From the NCBI GenBank assembly GCA_002337385.1, contig DDFY01000025.1, positions 75,377 through 139,376 of the forward strand: a DNA stretch of 64,000 bases, in the 5' to 3' direction. How positions within the stretch are numbered: position 1 is the first letter of the stretch; every line of letters starts with the position of its first letter. Below are positions 26,144 through 35,021 of this stretch, one piece after another. Made by a program: the position numbers and the translations under genes. Below the pieces are notes generated by a model. That model did no database searches and was not told where the DNA came from. It saw nothing but the letters and a program-made list of their open reading frames with translations. Source of the stretch: Erythrobacter sp. UBA1916. Its GTDB lineage: Bacteria > Pseudomonadota > Alphaproteobacteria > Sphingomonadales > Sphingomonadaceae.

Positions 26144-28480
26144 ATGAGACGCACACGTAATATCAAGAAGCCAATGAGCTTGCGTCAGGTCGGCGTAGCC
26201 ATGGCCTGCGGAGCCTCCGCCATTTCGCTTTCCGCCCCCGCCCAGGCGCAGGACGCGGAAGACGAAGCGGAAGATCTCGGCACCGCCGAATATTCGGCCC
26301 GCACGGCTGACGTGAACCCCTATTCCACCCCCGGCGCGCCCTACAAGGCCGAGCGTTCGGGCGACATCCGCATCACGCGGCCCATCGCCGACACCCCGAA
26401 CACCATGACCGTTCTGACCGAAAACCAGATCGACGACTCGGGTTACACCGACCTTTCCAGCATCCTTGAGGCCCAGCCCGGCATCACCGTGGGCACCGGC
26501 GAGAACGGCAACGCCTTCGGCGACCGCTATATCATTCGCGGGCAGGAAGCGCGTTCCGACGTGTTCGTCGACGGTCTGCGCGATCCGGGCATGACCACGC
26601 GCGAAAGCTTCGACGTTGAGCAGATCGAGATCACCAAGGGCCCGAACTCCACCTTCGCTGGTCGCGGCACGGCTGGTGGTGCGATCAACCTCATCACCAA
26701 GACGGCCACCACCGACTATGACTTCTTCGACGGCACCATTGGTGTTGGCACCGACCGTTTCGTGCGGCTTACCGGTGACGTGAACCTCGCAGTCGACGAG
26801 ACGCTCGCGATCCGCGCCAACGGGCTTTACGCCTACACCGACATTCCAGATCGCGCGCCGGGCAACCGCCGCCGTTCGGGCGGGGCCATCTCGGCCACAT
26901 GGTCACCCAGCTACAATTTCGACCTCACGCTCGACTACTACCTTCTGCGCGCCGAAGACCGGCCCGACCTCGGCGACTACCTGTCCGGCGATGTCGAAAC
27001 CGGAAACCGCGAGCCGGTGGAAACCACGCCCTATATGCAGGAGCAGGACTTCCAGAAGTCGAACGTGGATGTCGTCACCGGCCGCCTCAACTGGCAGCTG
27101 ACCGACAATATCACCTTCTCCAACAAGGCCCGCTATGGTGAGAGCCACAACGGCTATGTCGTGACCGGCGCACGCGGCACCACCACCGACGCGAGCGACC
27201 CGAACGGCGTCTATGACACCGTCTCGCTCTCGACCCACCAGGGCTGGCAGGACGTCGAATATTTCGCCAACCAGGCCAACCTGCTCATTGAAAGCGACCT
27301 GCTGGGCGGCGAGAACGACTTCATCATCGGTGCGGAATATTCCGATCACAAGGTGCTGAACGGCGTTTACAACGTCAACAACACCGCTGCGACCAACTGC
27401 ATCACCGCTGGCCGTCGCGGTGCCAGCCCCGGCTATTGCGCTGTCGCGCCCGATGGTCAGCTGGTGTCGAACCTCAACACCTTCCTCGGCCGCGAGATCA
27501 CCCGCGATGACTGGGATTCGGATTGGAAAGTCGAGACCTTCTCGGTCTACCTGATGGACACCATCGACCTGACCGAGGCGCTGACCGTTTTTGGCGGCCT
27601 GCGCTGGGATACGTTCGACTTCACCCTCTCCACGCAGGGGCGCAGCGCCGACACCTATGCCTATGACGACAGCTTCTGGAACGGCCACCTCGGCATTACC
27701 TACCGCCTGAACGACTGGGCCATGGTCTATGGTTCATTCGCCACGGCAGCCGACATCAACGGCGGCGAAAGCGATCTGGGCACCAACTCGGGCTACGGCG
27801 GCCTCGTCATCATCGACGGCGAATTCCGTGGCGGCTCGCCCGAGCGTTCGGAGAACTGGGAACTGGGCACCAAGCTCGAACTGTTCGATCACAAGTTCCT
27901 GCTCACCGGCGCCCTGTTCCAGACCACCAAGAGCGACGTGCTCGAAGGCTCGGGCTCTGGCTATACCCCCGATGGCACTGGCAACACCGGCAAGAACCGC
28001 ACCCGCGGCTTCGAGCTGGGTCTGGCGGGCAATATCACGCCTGAGTGGTCGATGCAGGGCGGCCTCACCTATGTCGACACCGAGGTGCTCGAAAGCGCCG
28101 TCGATGCCGCTTACGTCGGCAAGGAACTGGCCAACACCGCCAAGTGGCAAGCCTCGCTCCAGACCCGCTATCAGGCGACCGATGCCTTCGCGATCGGCGG
28201 CGCGCTGAAGTACAAGGGCGAACGTTACGGCGGCCAGCCCGATACGGCAGCGGGCTTCACCGATCTGCCCGGCGGCGGCTTTGCCTACAGCCAGCCGGTG
28301 CCCGCCTACACCGTGGCCGACCTGTTCGCTGAATATCGCTTCAGCAACAACATGAGCCTGCGGGTGAACGTGAACAACGTGTTCGACGAGAACTACTATC
28401 TCGCCGTCTATCGTTCGGGCGGGTTCCTCTACAAGGGTGACGCGCGGCAGGCCGTGGCCACGCTCAACCTGCGCTACTGA
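26144..28480 (+). CDS. TonB-dependent siderophore receptor (catecholate, Fiu-like)
   Basis: Outer membrane beta-barrel receptor of 778 residues. Signal peptide ends SAPAQAQ. The plug domain shows DTPNTMTVLTENQIDDSG, GDRYIIRGQEARSDVFVDGLRD and IEITKGPNSTFAGRGTAGGAINLITK. The barrel ends with NVNNVFDENYY and a final aromatic strand LNLRY. The plug resembles Fiu/BfrD-type catecholate receptors, and the adjacent PiuC-like gene supports that. ATG 26144 has GGGAG upstream; TTG 26138 is also in frame. It lies 51 bp after tonB and is probably in the same iron-controlled operon. Confidence 0.93.
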   Translation: MRRTRNIKKPMSLRQVGVAMACGASAISLSAPAQAQDAEDEAEDLGTAEYSARTADVNPYSTPGAPYKAERSGDIRITRPIADTPNTMTVLTENQIDDSGYTDLSSILEAQPGITVGTGENGNAFGDRYIIRGQEARSDVFVDGLRDPGMTTRESFDVEQIEITKGPNSTFAGRGTAGGAINLITKTATTDYDFFDGTIGVGTDRFVRLTGDVNLAVDETLAIRANGLYAYTDIPDRAPGNRRRSGGAISATWSPSYNFDLTLDYYLLRAEDRPDLGDYLSGDVETGNREPVETTPYMQEQDFQKSNVDVVTGRLNWQLTDNITFSNKARYGESHNGYVVTGARGTTTDASDPNGVYDTVSLSTHQGWQDVEYFANQANLLIESDLLGGENDFIIGAEYSDHKVLNGVYNVNNTAATNCITAGRRGASPGYCAVAPDGQLVSNLNTFLGREITRDDWDSDWKVETFSVYLMDTIDLTEALTVFGGLRWDTFDFTLSTQGRSADTYAYDDSFWNGHLGITYRLNDWAMVYGSFATAADINGGESDLGTNSGYGGLVIIDGEFRGGSPERSENWELGTKLELFDHKFLLTGALFQTTKSDVLEGSGSGYTPDGTGNTGKNRTRGFELGLAGNITPEWSMQGGLTYVDTEVLESAVDAAYVGKELANTAKWQASLQTRYQATDAFAIGGALKYKGERYGGQPDTAAGFTDLPGGGFAYSQPVPAYTVADLFAEYRFSNNMSLRVNVNNVFDENYYLAVYRSGGFLYKGDARQAVATLNLRY

Positions 28481-28501
28481 TCGCGGTCAATGCGCCGATC
28501 C

Positions 28502-28527
28502 GGGGCGGCGGCGATTGCTGCCGCCCC
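28502..28527 (+). other. Intra-operon stem-loop after the receptor gene
   Basis: GGGGCGGC (28502-28509) pairs perfectly with GCCGCCCC (28520-28527) around a 10 nt loop. No T tract follows, so it is more likely an mRNA-stabilising or partially attenuating hairpin than a full terminator. It would let receptor mRNA outlast the downstream piuC-like message. Confidence 0.4.
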
Positions 28528-28550
28528 ACTCCTTACCTAGAGATACCGCC

Positions 28551-29234
28551 ATGCTGATCGTGATTGAAAACCTGCTGACCAAGGATGAGGTCGCCGCGCT
28601 GCGTACCCGGCTCGACGAATCGGGCTGGCTCGATGGCGCGGATACGGCGGGCACACGCTCGGTGGCGGTGAAGCAGAACCTGCAATTGCCGCGCACCGAT
28701 CCGGTGGCGCAAGAACTGGGCAATGCGATCCTGCGCAAGCTGGGGCAGCATCCCGAATTCGTTTCCGCGAGTCTGGCCGAGAAAATCTGGCCGCCAGTGT
28801 TCAACTGCTATCGCGATGGCGGACACTACGGCACCCATTCGGACGCCGCGCTGATGCGCCTGCCCGAGGCGAACCTGACGCTGCGCAGCGATCTTTCGGC
28901 CACGATATTTCTCAGCGAACCGGAAGATTATGACGGCGGCGAACTGCTGGCCGAAACCCCGTTCGGCGCGCAGGCGGTGAAGCTCGCGGCGGGCGACATG
29001 GTGCTCTACCCATCGTCCTCGCTGCATCAGGTGACGCCGGTGACGCGGGGCCAGCGCATCTGCGCAATCACCTGGATTCAGAGCGCCGTGCCCGATGCCG
29101 ATGCCCGCGCGCTGCTCTATGATCTCGACTGCTCGATCCGCGCGCTGACGCCCGGCAAGGCCAAGGACGATCCTGATATCGACCGGCTGATCCACGTCTA
29201 TCACAACCTCCTGCGCAAGTGGGCGCAGGTGTGA
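28551..29234 (+). CDS. Fe(II)/2-oxoglutarate-dependent PKHD-type hydroxylase, PiuC/YbiX-like
   Basis: 227 residues. The PiuC family is encoded beside Fiu-type siderophore receptors. Double-stranded beta-helix motifs: iron ligands His and Asp in YGTHSDAALM (about residue 96) and His in SSSLHQVTPVTRGQR (about 158), the Arg of TRGQR binding 2-oxoglutarate. Start ATG 28551 (MLIVIENLLTKDEV). The substrate is unknown; a role in siderophore handling is inferred from context. Its stop overlaps the next gene's GTG. Confidence 0.92.
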   Translation: MLIVIENLLTKDEVAALRTRLDESGWLDGADTAGTRSVAVKQNLQLPRTDPVAQELGNAILRKLGQHPEFVSASLAEKIWPPVFNCYRDGGHYGTHSDAALMRLPEANLTLRSDLSATIFLSEPEDYDGGELLAETPFGAQAVKLAAGDMVLYPSSSLHQVTPVTRGQRICAITWIQSAVPDADARALLYDLDCSIRALTPGKAKDDPDIDRLIHVYHNLLRKWAQV

Positions 29235-29833
29235 TCCGCAAGCTACGTCCGCTGGTCTGGCTGTTGCTGGCGCTTCCTGCGCTGGCGATGGTCTATCAGC
29301 TGGCGAGCGGCGCGACCTTCGCCTTCAAGCTGCTTCACCCGACTGGCGAGCTGGCCTTGCGGCTGATGGTGGTGGCGCTGATGGTCGGCCCGCTGATCAC
29401 TATTTTCGGGCGCAACCGATTCCTGCTCGGCTGGCTGGCCCTGCGCCGCAACATCGGGGTAGCGGCGTTCATCTATGGCCTGATGCACCTCGTGTTTTAT
29501 GTGATGGACATGGGCGCGATCGGCCCGATCATCGACGAGTTCTGGCTGCCCGGCATCTGGTCCGGCTGGCTGAGCTTTGCACTGATGCTCGTCGCCGCTT
29601 CGATCAGCGCGGACTGGGCGGTGAAGGCGCTCGGGCCGTGGTGGCAACGGTTGCAATATGCCGTCTATGGAGCGGTGCTGATCGGCGCGCTGCACTGGTA
29701 CTGGCTCGACAACAATGCCGGGCCAGCGCTGGTTCACCTCGCCCCGCTATTCGTACTGTGGACCCTGCGCGCCGTGGTGAAACGCACCCGCCGCGCCCGC
29801 AAGAAGGCCAAAGAAAAGGAAAGCCTCGCATGA
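29231..29833 (+). CDS. YedZ/MsrQ or ferric-reductase-like haem membrane protein
   Basis: 200 residues with about six transmembrane segments. LALRRNIGVAAFIYGLMHLVFYVMD matches the YedZ/FRD core with a haem His, and VYGAVLIGALHWYWLD gives the second His. A basic tail ends it. YedZ normally pairs with the MsrP sulfoxide reductase, which is absent here. Inside an iron operon, with a PepSY protein behind, a ferric reductase role is plausible. GTG 29231 overlaps the piuC-like stop as GTGA; GTG 29219 is an alternative. It overlaps the next ATG by 4 bp. Confidence 0.85.
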   Translation: MIRKLRPLVWLLLALPALAMVYQLASGATFAFKLLHPTGELALRLMVVALMVGPLITIFGRNRFLLGWLALRRNIGVAAFIYGLMHLVFYVMDMGAIGPIIDEFWLPGIWSGWLSFALMLVAASISADWAVKALGPWWQRLQYAVYGAVLIGALHWYWLDNNAGPALVHLAPLFVLWTLRAVVKRTRRARKKAKEKESLA

Positions 29834-30156
29834 TTGCCCGCATTCGCCTCGCCGCCTCTCTCGCTATCGCCGGTGCCGCCCTCGCCGTTGCCCAGCCCGC
29901 GCTGGCCGATGGCGATGTCGTCTGCTCGAGCGGGCCGCGCGAGAACTGGAAGTCGATCAACGACCTCAAGAAGGCCGCCTGGCTCGAACGGTGGGAGATC
30001 ATCGAAACCCGGATCGAAGGCGATTGCTATGAGGTCTATGCCCGCAACGAGCGCGGACAGGTGCTCGAAGCGTTCTTCCACCCGGTCACGTTGGAAAAGC
30101 TGGTCGTGTTCCGCCGCGGCAGCGAGGTTTACCGCAAGCGCGGCTTCACCGGCTAG
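29830..30156 (+). CDS. Secreted PepSY-domain protein of the iron operon
   Basis: 108 residues, signal peptide ending QPALA. The mature part is a single PepSY-like unit (WLERWEIIETRIEGDCYEVYARNERGQ region), with Cys residues in VVCSSGP and EGDCYEV. It starts within the YedZ-like stop (ATGA), so the two are translationally coupled. In iron loci PepSY proteins often accompany ferric reductases, which supports a periplasmic partner role. Its end overlaps the convergent GH3 gene by 11 bp. Confidence 0.85.
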   Translation: MIARIRLAASLAIAGAALAVAQPALADGDVVCSSGPRENWKSINDLKKAAWLERWEIIETRIEGDCYEVYARNERGQVLEAFFHPVTLEKLVVFRRGSEVYRKRGFTG

Positions 30157-32107
30157 GCTGCCACTTGTAGCCGAGCGCATAGAGCGGGGCCTGACTGTCC
30201 GCCGGGGCACCGGGGCGCTGTGCCTCGACCGCCTTCATTGACACCGGCAGTTCGAACGGCAGCTTGCCACGCGGGGTCACCGTGCCCGTCACCACGTCGA
30301 GCAGCGCCGCATCGCTCGCGCCGAAGCTGGCGAGCAGCACATCGGCGCGCGGCTTGAACGGAGTAAGGATCGCGGGCCGGTCAAGCTGCACATCGGCCAC
30401 CAGCGGCAGGCCTTCGGGCAGGCTCTTCATGAATTGCAGCGCCGGGTGATCCTCCGGGAAGGCAAGGCTCCCCTCCTGATGCATGGCCCCGAACACGTAG
30501 CCCGGGTGGAGCATTTCAGACGGGCTGCGGGTGCGCAGGATCGCCAGGTCAGCCTCAGCCGGATCGCTCACCGGCACCAGCCCCGCCGCCTGCGCTGCCT
30601 CGTCCGACACGCCGAACAGCAGCACCTTCGCGCCCGGCTTCACCGGCAGCGCGCCATCGTTTTCGAGCATCACCATGCTCAACCCCATGGCCTCACGCCC
30701 GCGCGCCTTTTCCTCGGGCGTGCCCACCTCGGCCTCGGCCTTGGCGGGATCGGTATAGGGGTCTTCAAACAGGCCCAGTTCGAAACTCTGTTCGAGGATG
30801 CGCCGGACCGAGGCGTCGATCCGCTCCTCCTTCACCAGCCCGAGCCGCACCGCCTCAAGCAGCGGCGCGGGATCGTCGACCCCGCCGAATTGGTCGACAC
30901 CGGCATCAAGCGCCTTGGCGAAGCGTTCGGGCCGGGTCAGGTCCTGCACGCCCCAACCGGTCGAAATATCGGCAAAGCTCGGCGCCTCGCCCTCGGGCGC
31001 GCCGTTAACGCACTTCTCGTTGCAATCGTTGGTGATCGCCCAGTCGGACAGGATCACGCCGTCGAAATGGAGCTGGTCGCGCAGAATGTCGGTGAGGATC
31101 ACCTTCTGATAGGCCACACCCACCGGCTCCAGCTTCTGCCCGCGCAGTTCCAGTTCCTCGATGATCGAATAGGCGGGCATCACGCCCGATGGCTTGGCCT
31201 TCAACGCGGCGGTGAACGGGATGATCGCCTGCTGCCACTCGGTGATGTTGAGCTTCGCCATGCGGCCATAATAGTTGTGCGCATCGAACCCGGTCGACGA
31301 GGCCGAATAGCCCGCAAAGTGCTTGATCACCGCCGCCACACCGCCCGGCTGCACGCCGCTCGCCCCGCCCTGCAAACCCTCGACCAGCGCCTTGGCAACG
31401 CGCCCCGACACCTGCGGGTCTTCGCCCAGGGTATCGAAATTGCGTGGCCAGCGCGGCTCGCTCGCGAGGTCGATCTGCGGGCCGAGCAGCATGGCAAAGC
31501 CCACCGCGCGCAAATCATCGCGCACCAGCTCGGCATAGCTGCGCGCGAAGTCGGGATCGTCGAGCGCCCCAAAGGCCACGCCGTTGGGCCACTGGCTGAA
31601 CTGACCGCCCGCCACGCTCGCCCCGGCCAGCTCGGTATAGCCGTGGCGCGGATCGGTCATGATCAGCGCGGGAATGCCCAGCCGCTGCGCTTCGGCCACT
31701 TCCTGCACCGCGTTGTTGGCCTCGGCCAGCGCGCGGTTTTCGGTGGCGAGGCGGGAGATGAAATGGGTCGCATGGGTCTTGCCCATCGCCTCGGTCAGCG
31801 CGGCGATATCATAGCCGGTGGCAGGTTCGCCCATCGGCGCATTGCCGGGCAAGGTAGCGACGATCAGCAGCCCGGCCTTTTCCTCCAGCGTCATACGTCC
31901 GGCGAGATCGGCGGCGCGCTCGGCGGGCGAAAGGCGCCAGTCCTCGTAAGGCGTTAGCGCTCCATCGCGGTCGAGATCGCGGAAGCTGATGCCGTCATCC
32001 TCGATGATCGGGACCACGCGGCTTTCCAGCTCGGGCGCAGGGACCTCCTGCTTGGCGCACGACGCCAGCAACATCGCGACCGTGGCCACAAACGCGCTTC
32101 TACCCAA
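30146..32107 (-). CDS. Glycoside hydrolase family 3 lipoprotein (beta-glucosidase/hexosaminidase-like)
   Basis: 653 residues. The N-terminus has a lipobox (LLASC, Cys near residue 17), so it is probably membrane-anchored. An EF-hand-like calcium loop follows (DLDRDGALTPYEDW). The GH3 barrel has WPRNFDTLGEDPQVSG, VIKHFAGYS (the conserved KHF) and the nucleophile Asp in VILSDWAITND near residue 353. A C-terminal alpha/beta sandwich follows; no fibronectin domain is seen. Substrate unknown. Start is TTG 32107 with GGGAG 7 bp upstream; the nearest ATG is followed by a stop. Confidence 0.88.
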   Translation of the reverse strand: MGRSAFVATVAMLLASCAKQEVPAPELESRVVPIIEDDGISFRDLDRDGALTPYEDWRLSPAERAADLAGRMTLEEKAGLLIVATLPGNAPMGEPATGYDIAALTEAMGKTHATHFISRLATENRALAEANNAVQEVAEAQRLGIPALIMTDPRHGYTELAGASVAGGQFSQWPNGVAFGALDDPDFARSYAELVRDDLRAVGFAMLLGPQIDLASEPRWPRNFDTLGEDPQVSGRVAKALVEGLQGGASGVQPGGVAAVIKHFAGYSASSTGFDAHNYYGRMAKLNITEWQQAIIPFTAALKAKPSGVMPAYSIIEELELRGQKLEPVGVAYQKVILTDILRDQLHFDGVILSDWAITNDCNEKCVNGAPEGEAPSFADISTGWGVQDLTRPERFAKALDAGVDQFGGVDDPAPLLEAVRLGLVKEERIDASVRRILEQSFELGLFEDPYTDPAKAEAEVGTPEEKARGREAMGLSMVMLENDGALPVKPGAKVLLFGVSDEAAQAAGLVPVSDPAEADLAILRTRSPSEMLHPGYVFGAMHQEGSLAFPEDHPALQFMKSLPEGLPLVADVQLDRPAILTPFKPRADVLLASFGASDAALLDVVTGTVTPRGKLPFELPVSMKAVEAQRPGAPADSQAPLYALGYKWQPSR

Positions 32108-32167
32108 CCTGCATCTCCCTTTATTACGTGCATCGTCTTAGCACGCAGCAGGGCAGCAAGCGCAAGC

Positions 32168-32797
32168 CTAATAGCCGGTGTAGCGGTCGGGCCGGTGCCA
32201 GATGACAAGCGTGATATTGACCGCGAACATGCTCAGTACCGACCAGCCAAAGGAGGCGAGATCAAGCGAGGCAAGCGCCACCAGCAGGATCACCCCATCG
32301 AGCGCCATCTGCATCCGCCCCACGCTCCACCCGCGCGACTGGTGCATCCAGATGGCGATGATGTTGACCCCGCCCACCCCGGTCTTGTGGCGCAGCAGAA
32401 CCAACAGGCCGAGGCCTGAAACAGTGCCGCCTCCCAGTGCCGCGAAGGCCGGGTGGATGCTCGCGATGTCGAGTGAGCTGCGGGCCACCGCCGAAAAGAC
32501 GAAAATCAGCCCGGCAGCGATAATCGTGCGCAGCATGAACGCGCGCCCCAGCTTGATCAGCCCGATCATGAAAAACGGAATGTTGATGAGGAAGAACAGC
32601 AGCCCCACCCCCAGCGGCACATAGTAGCTCACCAGCAGCGCCAGACCGGCTATGCCCGCGGTGACGATCCCCGCCGATTTCATCAGCACCAGCCCGAAGG
32701 ATATCAGCCAGGCGCCGGTAACCAGCGCAAAGGCATCCTCGATCAGGGTATGACGTGTTTCGTCGCGCACAGGCGATATGGTTTCATCTGACACCAT
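32168..32797 (-). CDS. YitT family membrane protein
   Basis: 209 residues with about six transmembrane segments. Family motifs are LKSAG-type MKSAGIVTAGIAGLALLVSY and the later GGGTVSGLGLLVLLRHKTGVGGVNI, where the GG-rich loop is diagnostic of the YitT N-terminal domain. The usual C-terminal DUF2179 domain is missing, so this is the short form. Function unknown. I use ATG 32797 (MVSDETISPV); ATG 32830 and 32818 are alternatives. Confidence 0.85.
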   Translation of the reverse strand: MVSDETISPVRDETRHTLIEDAFALVTGAWLISFGLVLMKSAGIVTAGIAGLALLVSYYVPLGVGLLFFLINIPFFMIGLIKLGRAFMLRTIIAAGLIFVFSAVARSSLDIASIHPAFAALGGGTVSGLGLLVLLRHKTGVGGVNIIAIWMHQSRGWSVGRMQMALDGVILLVALASLDLASFGWSVLSMFAVNITLVIWHRPDRYTGY

Positions 32798-32910
32798 CCG
32801 CCAATAGACCGCGCACATCGAACTGCGCAAGCACCTTGCTCATCGCTCGATCTCCCCCTATTTCGCGGCCCAACTCATTCCCTGATAACACCGAGCTCGA
32901 AGGACCCCAG

Positions 32911-34590
32911 ATGGCCGCCCAATACGCATTTGTCATGAAGGACATGACCAAGACCTTCCCCGGTGCGCAAAAGCCGGTGCTCTCGAACATCAACCTCCAG
33001 TTCTATCAGGGTGCCAAGATCGGCATCGTCGGCCCCAACGGCGCGGGTAAGTCGACCCTGATCAAGATCATGGCCGGGATCGACACCGACTTCACCGGCG
33101 AAGCCTGGCCGGGTGAGAACATCACCGTCGGCTATCTCGAGCAGGAGCCCGAACTCGACGAGAGCAAGACCGTGCTCGAAAACGTCAAGGACGGTGCGCG
33201 CGAAGTGGCTGACCTGGTCGAGCGCTTCAACGCCATCTCGGCCGAAATGGGCGACCCGCAGGACGATACCGATTTCGACGCGCTGATGGAGGAAATGGGC
33301 GAGCTGCAGGCCAAGATCGACGCGGTCGACGGCTGGACGCTCGACAACCAGCTCGAAGTGGCGATGGAAGCGCTGCGCTGCCCGCCGGGCGACTGGCCCG
33401 TCACCGATCTGTCGGGCGGTGAGAAGCGCCGCGTGGCGCTCACCCGGCTGCTGATCCAGAAGCCCTCGATCCTGCTGCTCGACGAACCGACCAACCACCT
33501 TGACGCCGAAAGCGTGCAGTGGCTCGAAAACCACCTCAAGGAATATGCCGGTGCGGTGCTCATGATCACCCACGACCGCTACTTCCTCGATAACGTGGTG
33601 GAATGGATCCTCGAACTCGACCGCGGGTCTTACTATCCTTACGAAGGCAACTATTCGACTTACCTCGAAAAGAAGGCCAAGCGTCTCGAGCAGGAAAGCC
33701 GCGAGGAAAGCGGCAAGCAGAAGGCGCTCAGCCGCGAACTCGAGTGGATCCGGCAGACCCCCTCGGCTCGCCAGACCAAGAGCAAGGCGCGTATCCGCAA
33801 GTTCGAAGAACTGCAGAACAGCCAGGACAACCGCGGCATCGGCAAGGCGCAGATCGTCATTCAGGTGCCGGAGCGGCTCGGCGGCAAGGTGATCGAGGTG
33901 AACAACATCTCGAAGGCCTATGGCGACAAGCTGCTGTTCGAAGACCTCTCGTTCATGCTTCCTCCCGGCGGCATCGTCGGTGTGATCGGGCCGAACGGCG
34001 CGGGTAAATCGACGCTGTTCAAGATCCTCACCGGCAAGGAAGAGCCCGATAGCGGCACTGTCGAAATGGGTTCGACCGTGCGGCTGGGCTATGTCGACCA
34101 GAGCCGCGACCATCTCGATCCCAAGCACAACGTGTGGGAGGAGATTTCGGACGGTCTCGACTACATGAAGGTCAACGGTCAGGACATGAGCACGCGTGCA
34201 TATGTCGGGGCGTTCAACTTCAAGGGCGCGGACCAGCAGAAAAACGTCGGCAAGCTGTCAGGCGGTGAGCGCAACCGCGTGCATATGGCCAAGATGCTGA
34301 AGCAGGGCGGCAACGTGCTGCTGCTCGACGAACCGACCAACGACCTCGACGTGGAAACGCTGGGTGCGCTGGAAGAGGCGATCGAGAACTTCGCCGGTTG
34401 CGCCGTGGTCATCAGCCACGATCGCTTCTTCCTTGACCGTCTGGCGACGCACATTCTCGCCTTCGAGGGCAACAGCCACGTGGAATGGTTCGAGGGCAAC
34501 TTCGAGGCTTATGAGGAAGACAAGCGCCGCCGTCTGGGCGATGCGGCTGACCGTCCGAGCCGGGTGGCCTACAAGAAGCTCACGCGCTGA
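32911..34590 (+). CDS. ettA: Energy-dependent translational throttle protein EttA (ABC-F)
   Basis: 559 residues, the usual EttA length. Two ABC domains: GPNGAGKSTLIKIMAG, LSGGEKRRVALTRLL and LLLDEPTNHLDAESVQWLE; then GPNGAGKSTLFKILTG, LSGGERNRVHMAKML and LLLDEPTNDLDVETL. An arm insertion and the P-site tRNA interaction motif region (ARQTKSKARI) lie between. It gates translation elongation according to ATP/ADP. ATG 32911 (MAAQYAFVMKDMTK) is used because the family begins there; the frame is open further upstream. Confidence 0.96.
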   Translation: MAAQYAFVMKDMTKTFPGAQKPVLSNINLQFYQGAKIGIVGPNGAGKSTLIKIMAGIDTDFTGEAWPGENITVGYLEQEPELDESKTVLENVKDGAREVADLVERFNAISAEMGDPQDDTDFDALMEEMGELQAKIDAVDGWTLDNQLEVAMEALRCPPGDWPVTDLSGGEKRRVALTRLLIQKPSILLLDEPTNHLDAESVQWLENHLKEYAGAVLMITHDRYFLDNVVEWILELDRGSYYPYEGNYSTYLEKKAKRLEQESREESGKQKALSRELEWIRQTPSARQTKSKARIRKFEELQNSQDNRGIGKAQIVIQVPERLGGKVIEVNNISKAYGDKLLFEDLSFMLPPGGIVGVIGPNGAGKSTLFKILTGKEEPDSGTVEMGSTVRLGYVDQSRDHLDPKHNVWEEISDGLDYMKVNGQDMSTRAYVGAFNFKGADQQKNVGKLSGGERNRVHMAKMLKQGGNVLLLDEPTNDLDVETLGALEEAIENFAGCAVVISHDRFFLDRLATHILAFEGNSHVEWFEGNFEAYEEDKRRRLGDAADRPSRVAYKKLTR

Positions 34591-34598
34591 GTTTGCGT

Positions 34599-34625
34599 CC
34601 GGCCCCGGAGCTGATCCGGGGCCGG
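34599..34625. repeat. REP-like palindrome 1 beside the GIY-YIG gene (possible terminator of ettA)
   Basis: CCGGCCCCGG (34599-34608) and CCGGGGCCGG (34616-34625) form a perfect 10 bp stem with a 7 nt loop. Read on the minus strand its core is CCCGG-ATCAGCT-CCGGG, matching the second palindrome at 34968 (CCCGG-CTCAAGG-CCGGG) as CCCGG-nTCAnnn-CCGGG. It could also terminate ettA, but only GCTATTCTT follows. Confidence 0.55.
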
Positions 34626-34626
34626 G

Positions 34627-34926
34627 CTATTCTTCAGCGAACCACACGCTCCATAAATCCTGCCAGTCGGGATTTTCCTCCTCGATCAGCGCGAACTTCC
34701 AATCGCGCCGCCAGCGCTTGATCCGCTTTTCGCGGACGAGGGCCTGTGCGATCTCCTCGTGCCGTTCGGCGTAGACGAGCATGGTCTTCCCACGTTCAGC
34801 GACATGCGCGGAGCCTTCTCCGAGGCGATGCTGCTGAACGCGCCGCACGAGGTCAGCCGAGACACCAACATACATCCCGCCGCGATAGCGGTTTGCCATA
34901 ATGTAGACCCAGCCGCCCTTCTCCAT
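34627..34926 (-). CDS. Small GIY-YIG nuclease family protein (UPF0213/YhbQ type)
   Basis: 99 residues, one GIY-YIG domain only. The GIY and YIG elements appear as WVYIMAN and MYVGVS; the catalytic Arg is in DLVRRVQQHR, and the Glu position is in VYAERHEEIAQALVREKRIKRWRR. No extra DNA-binding domain is present. Such mini-proteins are numerous in alphaproteobacteria and mostly uncharacterised. It is bracketed on both sides by related palindromes in inverted orientation. Confidence 0.92.
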   Translation of the reverse strand: MEKGGWVYIMANRYRGGMYVGVSADLVRRVQQHRLGEGSAHVAERGKTMLVYAERHEEIAQALVREKRIKRWRRDWKFALIEEENPDWQDLWSVWFAEE

Positions 34927-34967
34927 GCAGGCAAAGGTATCGCGCGGTCGGTTGGAAGAATAGCTCG

Positions 34968-34988
34968 ATCCCGGCTCAAGGCCGGGAT
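34968..34988. repeat. REP-like palindrome 2 beside the GIY-YIG gene
   Basis: ATCCCGGC (34968-34975) pairs perfectly with GCCGGGAT (34981-34988) around TCAAG. The flanking TGACGAGG and the CCCGG-nTCAnnn-CCGGG core are the style of dispersed intergenic palindromes that I recall from many alphaproteobacteria. Together with palindrome 1 it brackets the nuclease gene. Confidence 0.6.
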
Positions 34989-35021
34989 GACGAGGTCATA
35001 GCTATATATCCTCGCCCCGGA

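Noticed and set aside
32875..34128. 417-codon minus-strand frame opposite ettA
   Set aside because: It is the mirror of conserved EttA codons and has no recognisable domain or ribosome site.
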